The translations under genes and the position numbers were made by a program. Shown here in pieces: positions 1 to 11,179 of a stretch of 64,000 nucleotides of DNA (positions are counted from its first letter, which is position 1; every line of letters begins with the position of its first letter). Below the pieces are notes generated by a model, which ran no database searches, was not told the origin of the DNA, and saw only the letters and a program-made list of their open reading frames with translations. The DNA comes from Hymenopus coronatus (taxonomy: Eukaryota; Arthropoda; Insecta; Mantodea; Hymenopodidae): positions 8,734,501-8,798,500 of the forward strand of contig CM060887.1 of assembly GCA_030762935.1 (NCBI GenBank). The letters run 5' to 3'.

Positions 1-12
1 AATAATATTTTT

Positions 13-879
13 ACTTTCTCCATACTTACATGTACTTATATGTACATAGTGTATAGAGAAGGTACAGTATTGCACCTAAAATTCGAGATTTCACTGAAAA
101 TATATGTTTTGAGATCCCCTGAATCCAAAAAAAAACATTTTTAGAAAAATGTCCGTGTGTGTCTGTCTGTCTGTCTGTCTGTGTGTGTGTCAGTAGGCAG
201 CATAACTCAAAAATGAAAATGCATTTAAAAACCAAACTTGGTATTTCAGTTTGGCATCATCGAAGGATGCGACACGAAGATTTTCAAGAAAATCCCCCCA
301 CCTCAATCAGCCATTACATGGAACAAATTCTAATATTTTTATTTTCTTAAAAATGGCTCTAACGATTTTGATTAAAATCTCGTATATTTAAGATATTTAC
401 TTGACAAATAAAATGTATATCTTAAATTTACTGGGAATAGCCTCTGAAGACTACTTTATTCTGGATGAATTTTACGGATTTTTGCATAACTGCTATACCG
501 TAAGAGATGGACAAACACTTACATCACAGGAAATATAGAGCACTTTGAAACACATAATTTGTGTTATAAATTTTTTTTTTGTGGAGTTGGTCGTTTTTAA
601 GATATTCCTTATTTTTGATTTCAGCTTTGAAAATCGTATGCAGCAACTGCCGAATCCTGTCCATACAAACAAAGGAACTTCAGTAATATAGCAACCAGCT
701 CTTGACTATGACTTGAGCGTATGTTATTCCGTATTTCGCTTCTACTTACAAGGAAGCAAGTAATAAGACTACTTCTGCTAATTTTTTCTCAATTAGTATG
801 AAGTAAATAGAGACCGAAGTTTTTAACAATCATTTGTTGCAGAGATGTAGAGAAAGTAATGTGAGTGAGACACATAAGG
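13..879 (-). mobile_element. F1 element, complete copy
   Basis: Minus-oriented F1 running from the right-end hairpin (13-60) to the left-end tip near 850-879. All internal blocks are present. A GTCT/GT microsatellite at about 158-191 sits at the family's usual microsatellite position. Body length is about 867 bases, which matches the best + copies. Confidence 0.88.
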
Positions 880-887
880 TTTTTAAT

Positions 888-1017
888 CGCATTCTTATTC
901 TTTATACATTTCAACGTAGGGTATACTACGTAAACCGACAGTCAGATTTTTAAAGACTGTGTCGGTTGTGATGGCTTTGAAACTTCATGCTCCTTGTATG
1001 TCGAGAGAAACAAAACA
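888..1017 (+). repeat. Short 130-bp dispersed repeat, copy 1 (s1)
   Basis: This stretch has an inverted partner at about 14980-15095. Shared blocks include CAGTCAGATTTTTAAA-like and GTCGGYTGTGATG-like strings, and both end in a CAAAA-rich tail. Each copy sits directly against an F1 left end. It is too short to classify. The A-rich tail would suit a SINE-like or retroposed sequence, which is inference. Confidence 0.5.
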
Positions 1018-1027
1018 ACAACAAAAA

Positions 1028-1881
1028 TCTGATGTGTTCCATTCACATGACTTTCTCTACATCTCTGCTAAAAATATTACTAAAGAATTATTATTATTAT
1101 TATTACTATTATTATTATTATATGCTTCTATTTACTTCATGCTACTCGAGAAAAATCTATCAGAAATAGTCTTATTACTTGTATCCTTGTGAGTAGAAGT
1201 GAAATAAGGGAGTACCATAGGTTAAAGTGATAGTCAAAAGCTGCTTGCTATGTGACAAATTCCTGTATGTGAAAAGTACAAGTTTTACAAAACTGAAAAT
1301 AAAAACAAGGAATATTTCAAAAACGATAAAATTCACGAAAAGAAATGCATATAACATAAATTGTGTGTTTTAACGTGCTCTACATTTTTGTGTGCTAAGT
1401 TTTTGTCTATCTCTTATGGTTAGGCAGTTATGCAAAATTTCGTTAAATTCATCCAGAATTAAGTAGTCTTCAGATGCTATTCCCAAAAAATTCAAGATAT
1501 ACGTTTTATTTGTCAGGTAAATATCTTTAATATACGATATTTTAATCAAAATCGTTAGAGACATTTTAGAGAAAATCAAAATTTTCTAAAAAAGTTCCAT
1601 GTAAAGGGTAGTTGGGGGTGGGGGGATTTTCTTGAAAGTCTTCGTTTTGCATGCTTGGAAGATACCAAACCTAAATACCAAGTTTGGTTTTTAACGGACT
1701 TTTCGATTTTGAGCTATGCTTCCTATAGACATACACACATAACGCAGACATACACACACACGGGTATTTTGTCTAAAAATGCTTTTTTTGAATTCATGGT
1801 GTCCCAAAACATGTATTTCCTGTGAAAACTCATTATCGAATTTTTGGGTGCATTACAATACATTGTACGTGTAGAGAAAGT
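1028..1881 (+). mobile_element. F1 element, complete copy
   Basis: Left-end tip at 1028, right-end GAGAAAGT at about 1874-1881, body about 854 bases. A (TTA)n microsatellite at 1087-1121 expands a naturally TTA-rich spot of the left block. The next F1 left end follows head-to-tail after a single A-tract. Confidence 0.88.
1087..1121. repeat. (TTA)n microsatellite
   Basis: About 35 bases of TTA/TTATTA repeat with one interruption, inside the left block of an F1 copy. Confidence 0.9.
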
Positions 1882-1888
1882 AAAAAAA

Positions 1889-1960
1889 ATCTTATGTGTT
1901 CCATTCACGTTCTCTACATTTCTGTAAAAAATTATTGTTAAATTATTTATTCTTCTATAT
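1889..1960 (+). repeat. F1 left-end stub, cut by mariner
   Basis: Begins TCTTATGTGTTCCATTCACG right after the previous unit's right end, so it is the start of a second tandem unit. It stops at a TA where a mariner-type terminal repeat begins. No continuation is found beyond the mariner; a different F1 left end lies there instead. Confidence 0.75.
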
Positions 1961-2129
1961 ACGAGGGTCATCCAGAAAGTAACAATGATTTGGCATAACT
2001 AAATAATAACGAAAGTTTTCACCACACAACTTTATTTCCAAAGTTACTCTATTTCTCAACGTAATCGTCATTGCTATCAAGGTGTTTATTGTCACGTGGT
2101 ACCGGTTTTTCTATGCAGATGTTTTACTC

Positions 2130-2362
2130 TTTCTCAGCTGAGATGTCGCTGCTAGTGATAGGGAAGTCTTTTCAATCCAAAAAGTCATGTACGGTGTCCA
2201 AAGTGAAACATCGGTTTTTCTGAATTCTTTTATCAACATTTGCTTTCAAATCCTCCGTATCGATTGATTCGCCAGTTCCTCACTGAGATTCGTTCATTAC
2301 AATTTCATTATACATTTGTATTATTTGTCTTTAAAGTTCGATTGGCTGAACATTTTGTGCAT
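2130..2362 (-). pseudogene. Mariner transposase remnant, internally deleted
   Basis: Read on the minus strand, fragments match the mariner N-terminal region and then jump after the FTLDTVHDFL-like stretch to the C-terminal part. Several frameshifts and stops are present. The same deletion junction is seen near 2560 (minus) and near 53050 (plus), so the derivative multiplied after losing its catalytic domain. Confidence 0.6.
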
Positions 2363-2417
2363 TAAAAAAAAAAAAACAGAAATGAACAACCACCCCCCCC
2401 CCAAAAAAAAACGCGAA

Positions 2418-2790
2418 TAAGTTCTTTGGCGGTGGAAAATTATAACATCGGCATTGAAAAACTCTACGAAGGTTTGAACCAAAATGTCACTGCCACTTTG
2501 AGGTCATCATGGTTGGAAATCTTTTGTATTCAAAACCACATGTACGGTTTCCAAAGTAAAAGACCGGTTTTTCTGAATTATTTTATCAACATTTACTATC
2601 AACTCTTCCATAACGATCGATGGACTTCCACTCTGGTCTTTATCGTACACATTGATGCTTCCTTGATTACTCGTAAATTGTGTGTAATTTCTTCACTGAA
2701 GATTCGTTCTTTGCATTATCACCACACACTTGCGTTATTTTCCTATAAAATTCAATTGACGACAATTGTTTTCTTTAAAAAAAAACGAAT
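2418..2790 (-). pseudogene. Second mariner transposase remnant in the same locus
   Basis: Minus-strand reading gives a decayed N-terminus, then an FTLETVH-like junction, then a VKVAVTFW-like C-terminal segment. At the left edge about 45 bases encode a C-terminal arm in the opposite direction (VENYNIGIEK-like on the plus strand), so an inversion breakpoint lies near 2463. It is not translatable as one protein. Confidence 0.55.
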
Positions 2791-2795
2791 AAGTT

Positions 2796-3208
2796 GGATA
2801 GATAGTCAGACTGAAAAATTCAATGCCATAGCCGGGATTTGAACCACAATTCTTCCCATCTTTAGCCGGTTGCTCTGCCACTGAGCTACCATGGCAACAT
2901 GCCGTCATAGCATTGAATTTCTCAACTGATTCGCATGTTTCCCGGTAAACCACAAGGTGTTCTCAAATTATTTTGAGATGACCACCCCAATGGTGACTTA
3001 CAATGTTACAAGTACTTAAGTCCCGGGATTCATAGTATAGCCAACTGTTATGGTCAATGGGTATTGGATTAATTGTTTTTTCACACAAGCTGTGTGTTTC
3101 GGGAAATCCGTGCTTCCAATCTCGGCCATGGCATTGAATTTTTTCAGTCTGACTCTACCTATCCAACTCCTGTCCTACACACGGATTGTGTGAAAAAACT
3201 ATTCATCC
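2796..3208 (-). mobile_element. SINE A (tRNA-derived), compound insertion with target duplication
   Basis: The tRNA-like module is at 2824-2896 on the minus strand, with A-box TAGCTCAGTGG and a B-box close to GGTTCAAATCC. The insertion is flanked by the direct repeat AAAACGAATAAGTT (2782-2795 and 3209-3222), a convincing 14-base target-site duplication inside the mariner arm. The right part (about 3080-3200) contains an inverted second tail section, so this is a compound or rearranged SINE. Confidence 0.8.
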
Positions 3209-3422
3209 AAAACGAATAAGTTCCTTAGTTGTAAAAAGGTATAACATTGGTATTGAAAAAGTGGTACCATGTGACGATAAAGGTCTTGATAGAACGGAGA
3301 TTATCTTGAGAAATAGAGTAAGGTTCTGTAACTTTGTAAAGAAAGTTTTGTGTTGATATCTTTCGTTATATTGAGCTATGCCTAATCGTTCGTTGCTTTC
3401 TAGATGGCCCTTGCATGTAAAA

Positions 3423-3680
3423 TAATCTTGTGTATATCATTCACTTAACTTTCTCTATCTGTCCTGAAAGCAAAACACATTTACGAAACATTACTATATT
3501 ATCTGCAAAATGATAATTAGGATAAACATTACCAGAAATTGAATTATTACTTAGTTCCTTTAAATAGAAGACAATTAAGGGGATACACTAAAATAAAGCA
3601 ATATTCTAATCTTTTAAAAGCTGTCGCTATTCGATTGGCATTGAAGTTCAGTTCTCTTTCCAAGGCCGGAAATAAAACGT
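3423..3680 (+). mobile_element. F1 left fragment, B subtype
   Basis: The left-end tip (TCTTGTGTATATCATTCAC) is followed by a diverged left block and the B-type core, with an AAAAGCTGTCGCTATTCGATT string. It fades out near 3680 with no interior or right end. Confidence 0.7.
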
Positions 3681-3684
3681 GAGG

Positions 3685-4330
3685 CGATATTTATATCCTA
3701 GCCACAAAATCTGCCGACATTTTGTGAATTCCGTGTCATTTTTGATATATTTGATGTTCAAATGTTTTTGTTCTGTTGCATTCCGAAGTTGAAATCTCTG
3801 GATGCAAATGTTTATTATTCCTTGTGCTTTCGTCGCGTATAAGTGTTTTGGTTTTCTCTATGCGATTTTGTTTTTCAACAATAAATATCATAGTTACATG
3901 TTGATTTTCTTGCTTGTGAAGCCAGCTTTCAAAAGAAAGAGGCTTTTTCACAAGAATAGAAAAGGCCACTTGGATATTACACGTACATTAATGTATTCGC
4001 GTAGAATTATATGCATACAAATATTTGCAGCATTCAACAAACACATAAATTGCATCGAGCGATTGCAGTTTCACTTTAGAATTGTACGAAATGATTATAA
4101 AATTAACCACAATTCTACAAAGCAAATCCTAGTGATTTATTATTCAAGAAGTCGCCAGGTGGTCTGTGAAGCCCAACAAGCCCGTTAAACGCCCTGAGAA
4201 GAGTCGATTGCTACTCCAAACCAAGCATAAGCGCGTGTAGACTTTTAGTTCAAATTTAGCGCGAAGGAGAAGAGGATATCATGCTTCAAACGACAGAGAT
4301 ATGAAACGAAAGTTGACTGAGTAAAGTTTA
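3685..4330. other. Unassigned sequence
   Basis: No F1, SINE, LINE or transposase similarity seen. A 128-codon plus frame at 3802-4188 has no recognisable motif and ordinary AT-rich composition, so I do not call it a gene. Confidence 0.5.
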
Positions 4331-4334
4331 AAAT

Positions 4335-5080
4335 TGAAATCCAGAAAAAGGAATATCTCGGAAATGGTTAGCTCCACATCAAAAATGTAAAGAATAAAAA
4401 CTGTTTTAACAAGATCTACATTTGTTGTGTAGTAAGTTTTTGTCTTATCTCTTACGGTTACCAGTTATACAAAAGTCATCCAGAAAGAAGAGGCCTTTGA
4501 GGCCATTCCCAGAAAATACAAAATACACATTTCGTTTGCATTAAAAGTATATTAAGCATATGGTATTTAAACAAAATCGTTAAAATCATTTGGAAAAAAC
4601 CGCCTGAATAAAAAAAAAGTATTTTTAGAAAAATGTCTGTGTGTGTTTTAGTGAGATCTACATTTTTTGTATATCTCATACGGTTCGCAGGTTATACAAA
4701 AGTCATCAAGAATGAAGGGGTCTTCAGAGAATATTCCCAGTAATTTAGAGATATACATTTCGTTTATCATAAACAAATCTTACACATAAGGCATTTTAAT
4801 CAAAATCTTTAGAGCTATTTTTGAGAAAATCAAAATGTTCGAAAAAAGTTCGGGTTGGGCGGATTTTCTTGAAAATCTTCGTGTCTCATCCTTGGAAGAC
4901 ACCAAACTTAAATACCAATCTTTTCGTCTTTAGCTATGCTGTCCACAGACACACATCTAATTTTTTTGGACTCAGGGGACCTCAAAACATATATTTCCGG
5001 TGAAATCTAGGTATCGAATTTTTGGGTGAAATACAACACCTTCTCTACACACTATGTACACAGTACGTGTAGTGAAAGCA
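4335..5080 (+). mobile_element. F1 interior-to-right fragment, rearranged
   Basis: Begins in the middle block (AAGGAATATCTCGGAAATGG) and reaches a degenerate right end at about 5040-5083. Around 4590-4640 a short inverted piece of the microsatellite region is inserted, after which the middle block restarts. Two copies of the GATCTACATT segment result. Confidence 0.75.
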
Positions 5081-5087
5081 AAAAGGT

Positions 5088-5730
5088 ATTTACCATTTTT
5101 TGTCGACTGTAGTGGAAATTTCACATCAGTGTCCGTTAAAAGGAAAGGAACATATCGTAATTATATGACTGCAGCTTTTGCTGATGACGTCACTGTTAAA
5201 GAATCTCTGAAGGCGTAGTATCCCTTGACATTGTGTAGCAGTTAAAAAACAAGTGACATTACTAAGGCGGGGGAGAGACAGAAACCCTGGCGCCTGAAAC
5301 AAGAAGAAAAATAAATTCAGCAAGTCGAGAAGAGAAAACAAGCGAGCATGTGAGGAAGCGGGCGGGCAGCGCTGGACAAAAAACTTCATCAGCAGGAAAA
5401 ATAAACAATGTGCAGAGTCATTCCGCACCAAATGAAATCCTTACACAACAAAAGTCTGCCCTTCTAGTCCTTAAAAACAACATGCAGCTGTTGCAACAAT
5501 TTTCACACGTGAATAAACTGCTTCATTTTTACACTCTCTCATACATTTTGGCTGAAAAATTGGGGGGCAATAGACGATGCCAGACAGGGAAATTCTACAC
5601 GCTATTCTCATTTCATGCATTAAGGATATGCCATTTCAAAAGAACAATAGTGAGGAACTCTAAAGGAAATGATAAAGTGCTGTATAACAAACTGACAGTG
5701 ACTTCTTTAGTAAAGAATTATGTTTAAGTT
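5088..5730. other. Unassigned, relatively GC-rich sequence
   Basis: No repeat family recognised. A 125-codon plus frame (5350-5727) has no recognisable domain. AATAAA occurs twice but with no coding context. Confidence 0.4.
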
Positions 5731-5732
5731 AC

Positions 5733-5890
5733 ACGATGGGCTATCCAGAAAGTGACACACACTTTGACACAATACCTTACTCAAATTCTCAACGTAATCG
5801 TCATTACTATCAAGGTATTTGTCACGTGGTACCGGGTTTTCAATGCCGTTGTTATACTTTTCTACCACCAAAAAGTTTTTCGTTCTTATT
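5733..5890 (-). pseudogene. Mariner 3' arm with transposase C-terminus
   Basis: Starts with a degenerate mariner terminus (GGGCTATCCAGAAAGTGAC). On the minus strand it encodes VEKYNNGIENPVPRDK followed by YLDSNDDYVEN, the characteristic mariner transposase C-terminus. Only one arm of the long-armed derivative survives here. Confidence 0.75.
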
Positions 5891-5954
5891 GAAATTTTGT
5901 CTGAAATGTATATTATGTTTAAAGCTCCCTTTGAGGCCAAAAGAAAGAATTTAG

Positions 5955-6032
5955 TGTGTTTTCACTCCAAAAACTCGATATCGAGATTTTACCGGAAATA
6001 AATAATTAGGGATCCCCTAAAAAAAAAATTAA
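5955..6032 (-). repeat. F1 right-end fragment
   Basis: CGATATCGAGATTTTACCGG and following bases match the minus-oriented right region. It directly precedes another complete right end at 6046, giving a duplicated right end. Confidence 0.7.
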
Positions 6033-6045
6033 AACAAAGCATTGC

Positions 6046-6155
6046 TACTTTCTCTACACGTACTATGTACATAGTGTATGGAGAAGGTACTGTATCGTAC
6101 CCAAAATTTTATACCGAGATTTTACCGGAAATATATGTTTTAGGATCCCCTGAAT

Positions 6156-6197
<42 letters not shown>

Positions 6198-6706
6198 TTT
6201 AAGAAAAATGCCCCGGTGTTTGTGGCTCTGTGCAACATAGCTCAGAAACTAAAAGTACGTTAATTACCAAACTTGGTATTTAAGTTCAGTATCTTCTAAG
6301 GATGCGACACGACGATTTTCAAGAAAATCCTCCCGCTCCAACTACCCTATATGGAAAATGTTTCCAAAATGTTAATTTTTTCAAATACTTCTCTAATGAG
6401 TTTGATTAACAACAAAACAATTTACATCACGAATAAAATGTATATCTTGAATTTCCTGGGAATAGCCTCTGAAGGCATACTTATTCAGATGAATTTTGCA
6501 TAACTGGTTAAGCGTAAGAAATAAACAAAACCTTAGTAAAGAAAAAATATAGATGTCCTTAAAACACAATTTTGGCCTATACATTTTGTTTAGAGTTAAC
6601 CGTAGTGGAGGAATTTGTTGTTATTTGTTTCAATTTTAAACTCCTTAAACTTTTCTCACTGAATTTCAATGTCAAACGCATAGTGACAGCTTTTAAAGAA
6701 TATGAA
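6046..6706 (-). mobile_element. F1 copy, left end missing
   Basis: Right-end hairpin at 6050-6090, then the interior through the core block, ending near 6706 at an AGTGACAGCTTTTAAA string. A 36-base A run (6157-6192) lies at the position of the normal short A-tract. Confidence 0.82.
6157..6192. repeat. Poly(A) tract, 36 bases
   Basis: Uninterrupted A run inside a minus-oriented F1; an expansion of the 6-12 base A-tract found here in other copies. Confidence 0.95.
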
Positions 6707-6719
6707 ACAACTCTGGAAG

Positions 6720-7083
6720 ACATTCTTCAACAACTTAGGTAACGTTACTGGTGCTCAAGCATTTAACCTGCATATGAAAACTCCACACAAAAGACTGAAA
6801 AGAAAACTACCACAACATTTCTTAACCAGTGACACAGAGGACTCCTCTTAATAATTATTCAATCATGTAGTTTCATGTTTTTTAATTTATTATTGTTATT
6901 ACTTATACATCCATTCAATTGTAATATTTATTGTAAAGTTATATTATCATTTCTGTACTAATAGTCTGTTTCTGTTTGTTAGAGGAGACAATATGGCCAA
7001 CCTCAAATGTTAATGTATTTGTTATATTTTTGTTATCTATGGCCTGTATAGCATAAATACTGATCTGCCAGCAATAAAATTAA
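6720..7083 (+). other. Possible retroposed 3' end (poly(A) signal and tail)
   Basis: AT-rich sequence with no open frame ends in CAGCAATAAAATT followed by an A run, immediately before an F1 left end. The polyadenylation signal and terminal A run suggest the 3' end of a LINE or a retroposed transcript. No coding part is recognisable. Confidence 0.35.
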
Positions 7084-7089
7084 AAAAAA

Positions 7090-7943
7090 AATCTGATGTG
7101 TTCCACTCACATGACTTTCTCTACATCTCTACAATAAATTTTAGTTAAAAAGCTTATACTTCTGTTTACTTCATGCTAATCGAGAAACATTAGCAGAAAT
7201 AGTCTTATTATATGCTTCCTTGTAAGTAGAAGCGAAATAAGGGAGTATCATATGTTAAACCTGGTTGCTAAGTAACTGTAGTTACTTTGTTTGCATGGAC
7301 AGGAGCTAACAAATTTATGTATGAAAAAAGTATGTTTTTCTAAGCAGAAACGAAACACCAAGAATATCTTAAAAATGGTCAATTCCACGAAAAAAATGTA
7401 TATGACATAAATTGTGTGTTTTATCGCGATCTACATTTTCTGTAGAGTAAGTTTTTGTCCATCTCTTACGGTTTATGCACAATTCCGTAAAATCCATTCA
7501 AAATAAAGTAGCCTTCAGAGGCTATTCCCAGAAAATTCAAGATATACATTTTATTTGTCAGGTAAATATTTTTAAAATACGATATATCAATCAAAATGGT
7601 TAGAGCCATTGTTAAGAGAATCAAAATTTTCGCAATTTTTTTCATGTAAAAGGTAGTTTGGGGTGGGGGGAGATTTTCTTGAAAATCTTCGTGTCGCATC
7701 CTTGGAAGATACCAAACTTAAATACCAAGTTTGGGCTTTAACGGTCCTTTCATTTTTGCGCTATGCTGCCACACACACACACACACACAGACACACACAC
7801 GGATATTTTTCTAAAAATGTTCTTTTTGGATTCAGGGAGTCTCAAAACATGTATTTCCGATGAAATCTCGGTATCGAATTTTTGTTTGGAGTGCAATACC
7901 TTCTCTATTCACTATGTACATAGTTCGTATAGAGAAAGTAAAA
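7090..7943 (+). mobile_element. F1 element, complete copy
   Basis: Left-end tip at about 7090, A-type core with a shortened GGTTGCTAAGTAACTG segment, CA microsatellite at 7770-7800, right end at 7908-7943. Confidence 0.87.
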
Positions 7944-8027
7944 AAGATATATTTCCAGTAAAATCTCGATATTGAAATTTTGGGTGGAATGCAATACTTC
8001 TCCTACTTACTGTAGAGAAAGTAAAAT
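7944..8027 (+). repeat. Extra F1 right end in tandem
   Basis: After the right end at 7943 the sequence re-enters the right region (ATATATTTCCAGTAAAATCTC) and ends with a second GTAGAGAAAGT. Confidence 0.8.
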
Positions 8028-8515
8028 CACCATATTACGTAACAGTTACATAAAGTTATTGCGAATTCAACACGTTCCTCGAACACTCCCTGCAGCATGT
8101 ATTATATCTGAAACAAAGTAATGAAATAAAACAATTCACCTGCTAATCATACGTTCTTTATGCACAGTATTCTATCGTGCCCCACCTTCCCAAGCAAACC
8201 TATAATTTTCGCACATTAAAGAGTTTAAAACGTTGTCGATACACTGCCGAATTTTTTGTTTCTTTTTCCCGAGCTTAGAAAACTTAGAGATGATGTAATT
8301 ACAAAAAGTATTCTGTCAGCGACCTTTTGATCTTGTTTCCTGTTTGTACCTCATACATCAGTTTTACGTTATACATTTCTATTAATAAAGATTTTTCTCA
8401 GCAATGACGTCAAATTAATCTGCCAAAAGCAAAGCAAAGACGCAATTTAAGTTAACGTGGTAATTCCAAAATGTTTTTGCCATTTCCTTCGAAAATGTAC
8501 GGAGTTAATCGTTTT
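8028..8515. other. Unassigned sequence
   Basis: No repeat family or coding motif recognised in about 490 bases. Confidence 0.5.
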
Positions 8516-8517
8516 TA

Positions 8518-8680
8518 CTTTCTCTACACACACGATTTACATAGTGTATAGAGAAGCTAACTAGATTTCACCGGGAATACGAGTATCTTTTCACACCCCT
8601 TGAATCTCAAAAAAGCACAATTAGAAAAGGTCCGTTCGTGTGTGTGTTGACAGCATAGCTGAATTACTAAGACTATTTAG
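8518..8680 (-). repeat. F1 right-end fragment, diverged
   Basis: TTACTTTCTCTACACACAC plus the following right region to the GT microsatellite. Beyond about 8680 similarity is lost. Confidence 0.7.
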
Positions 8681-8792
8681 GTGCAAATATGTGGTAAAAT
8701 TTCAGCCCTTAGTGTCAATTAGTTATTGAGTTAATGGGGTATTTTTGTAGAAAATTCTACTTCTGAAATTGCTTTTAAACATAACTTTAAAA

Positions 8793-9581
8793 ATATCTGA
8801 TGTATTCCATTCATATGACTTTCTCTGCATCTCTGCAACAAATTGTTGTTCTTATGCTTCTATTTACTTCATGCTAATCGAGAAAAAAAATAGCATATTA
8901 CTTGCTTCCTTATAAGTAGATCCGAAATACGGGAGTACTATAAGTTAAACTGATAGTCAAAAGCTGGTTGCTATGTAACTGAAGTTCCTTTGTTTGTATG
9001 GACACGTGTTGACAAATTCCTGAATGAGAAAAGTATACGTTTTTCAAGACAAACTAAATACAAGGAATATCTAAAAACTATCAACTCCACGAAAAAAATG
9101 TATATAACATAAGTTGTGCGTTTTAATGTGCTCTACACTTTTTGTGCGGCAAGTTTTTGTCCATCTCTTACGGTTTAGCAACTATGCAAAATTCCCTAAA
9201 ATTCATCCAGAATAAAGTAGTCTTCAGAGAATATTCCTAGAAAATTCAAGATATACATTTTATTTATCAGGTAAATATCTTAAATATACAATATTTTAAT
9301 CCAAATCGTTAGAGCCATTTTTAAGAAAATCAAACTTTTCGAAATTTTTACCACACAAAGGATAGTTTGGGGTGGGGCTATTTTTCTCAAAATCTTCTTG
9401 TTGCATCCGTGGAAAATACTAAACTTATATACCAAGTTTGGTATTTTACGACTTTTCATTTTTGAGTTATCGTGTTCACAGACACACGGACACACACACG
9501 GACCTTTTTGTTAAAATTTTTCTTTTTTTTGGATATAAGGGACTCTAAAACATACATTTCCGGTGAAATCTCGGTATCGAA
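8793..9581 (+). mobile_element. F1 copy, left end to right region, fused to next fragment
   Basis: Left-end tip at about 8793, A-type core and full interior. At CTCGGTATCGAATT (9581) it switches directly into the middle block of a second unit. Confidence 0.82.
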
Positions 9582-10020
9582 TTCCGTAAAATTCATCCAG
9601 AATAAAGTAGTCTTCAGAGGCTATTCCCAGAAAATTCAAGATATACATATTATTTGCCAGGTATATATCTTTAATATACGATATTTTATTCAAAATCGTT
9701 AGCCATTTTTTACAAAATCAAAATTTTCGAAAATGTTTCCATGTGAAGGATAGTTTGGGGTGGGGGACTTTCTTGAAAACCTTCGTGTTACATCCTTGGA
9801 AGATATTGAACTTAAATATCAACTTTGGTATTTAACGGTATTTTCGTTTTTGATCTATGCTACCCATAGGCACACACACACACAGACGGACATTTTTCTA
9901 AAAATGTGTTTTTTTCAGGGTGTCTCAAAACATGTATTTCCGGTGAAATCTTGGTATCGAATTTTTGGGTGCATTACAATACCTTCTCTACATACTATGT
10001 ACATAGCACGTATAGAGAAA
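9582..10020 (+). mobile_element. F1 interior-to-right fragment joined to the previous copy
   Basis: Starts CCGTAAAATTCATCC, continues through hairpins and CA microsatellite, and ends at a good right end (9985-10020). The join with the previous copy lies at a shared AATT, giving a long chimera with two interiors and one pair of ends. Confidence 0.82.
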
Positions 10021-10027
10021 GTAAAAA

Positions 10028-10385
10028 TCTTATGGACAACTTTAAAAACGTTTGGAGCCTAAAAAAAGGAAAAACAGAAACTTAGGACAATTTCAAAAAG
10101 AAGTTTTATTCTAAACCGAAGGTTAAAATATAAAACCAAAATTTCAATTTTTTTGTTGCTCGGGACTTTTCTTAGAGACCTGATAAAAACATCAACATAT
10201 TTGAGCATAAACTCTTAACTATTAGGGCAAAATGGATGAAAGTTGCACTATAACCTATCTGTATTATATATCTTCCAATAGTCTAAAACTATTGTTGAAA
10301 ATAATTTAGCATAGTATTTGAGAACATTTTGATACACTCACTTAACATTAATAACTTTGTAAATATTAGTGTTAGAGAAAATATC
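10028..10385. other. Unassigned AT-rich sequence
   Basis: No F1, SINE, LINE or coding similarity recognised. Confidence 0.5.
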
Positions 10386-11172
10386 TTTTTACTTCCTCTA
10401 TACGTACTACTTACATAGTGTATAGAGAAGGTATGGCATGCCAAACAAAAATTCGATACCGAGATTTCACCAGAAATACGTGTTTACGTGTTTTAGGGTC
10501 CCCTGTATCCAAAAAAAAAAAAAAGCATGTGTGTGTCCGTGTGTCTGTGAACACGATAACTCAAAAACGAAAAGTTGGTATTTAAGTTTAGTATCTTCCA
10601 GGGATGCAACACGAAGATTTTGATAAAAGCCCTACCACCCCAAACTACCCTTTGCATGGAACTTTTTCGAAAATTTTATTTTCTTAAAAATGGCTCTAAC
10701 GATTTTTATTTAAATACAGTAAAGATATTTACCTGACAAATAGAGTCTTGAATTTTCTGGCAATAGCCTCTAAAGAGTACTTTATGCTGGATAAATTTTA
10801 TGGAATTTTGCATATCTATTAAACCGTAAGGGATGGATAAAATTTGTCCACACAATTTATATATTTTCGTAGAGTTGATCATTTTTGAGATATTCCTTGT
10901 TATTGGTTTCAGCTTTAAGAAACTTATACAGAAGTTTATCAACTCCTGTCCATACAAACAAAGGAACTTCAGTCACATAGCAACCAGCTTTTGACTATCA
11001 CTTTAACCTACGTTACTCCCTTATTTCGCTTCTACTTACAAGGAAGCAAGTAATAAGACTATTTCTGCTGATTTTTTCTCGATTAACATGAACTAAACAG
11101 AAGCATGAGGTTTTTAAAACTAATTTGTTGCAGAGATGTAGAAAAAGTCATGTGAATGGAACACATCAGCTT
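10386..11172 (-). mobile_element. F1 element, array unit 1
   Basis: Right-end hairpin at 10388-10435, left-end tip at about 11145-11172. First of four minus-oriented units arranged head-to-tail up to 13222. Confidence 0.85.
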
Positions 11173-11179
11173 TTTTTTT

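Larger units (their letters stand above)
1962..3413. mobile_element. Long-armed mariner deletion derivative (fossil), with nested SINE
   Basis: Starts CGAGGGTCATCCAGAAAG after a TA and ends with the inverted partner near 3385-3413, as expected of IS630/Tc1/mariner termini. Inside are decayed mariner transposase pieces on the minus strand. N-terminal helix-turn-helix remnants run from about 2360 down and 2790 down, and each is joined directly to the extreme C-terminus. The catalytic middle is absent. Both outer arms (about 1980-2110 and 3211-3400) encode the same transposase C-terminus in opposite directions, so the element has long snap-back arms. Internal order is scrambled, suggesting two nested or recombined copies. 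A SINE sits at 2796-3208. Confidence 0.75.

Noticed and set aside
3802..4188. 128-codon plus frame as a gene
   Set aside because: No recognisable domain, AT-rich composition, no splice or start context, no similarity to its surroundings.
5350..5727. 125-codon plus frame as a gene
   Set aside because: No recognisable domain. It is in a unique stretch but the sequence looks like chance coding; left as unassigned.
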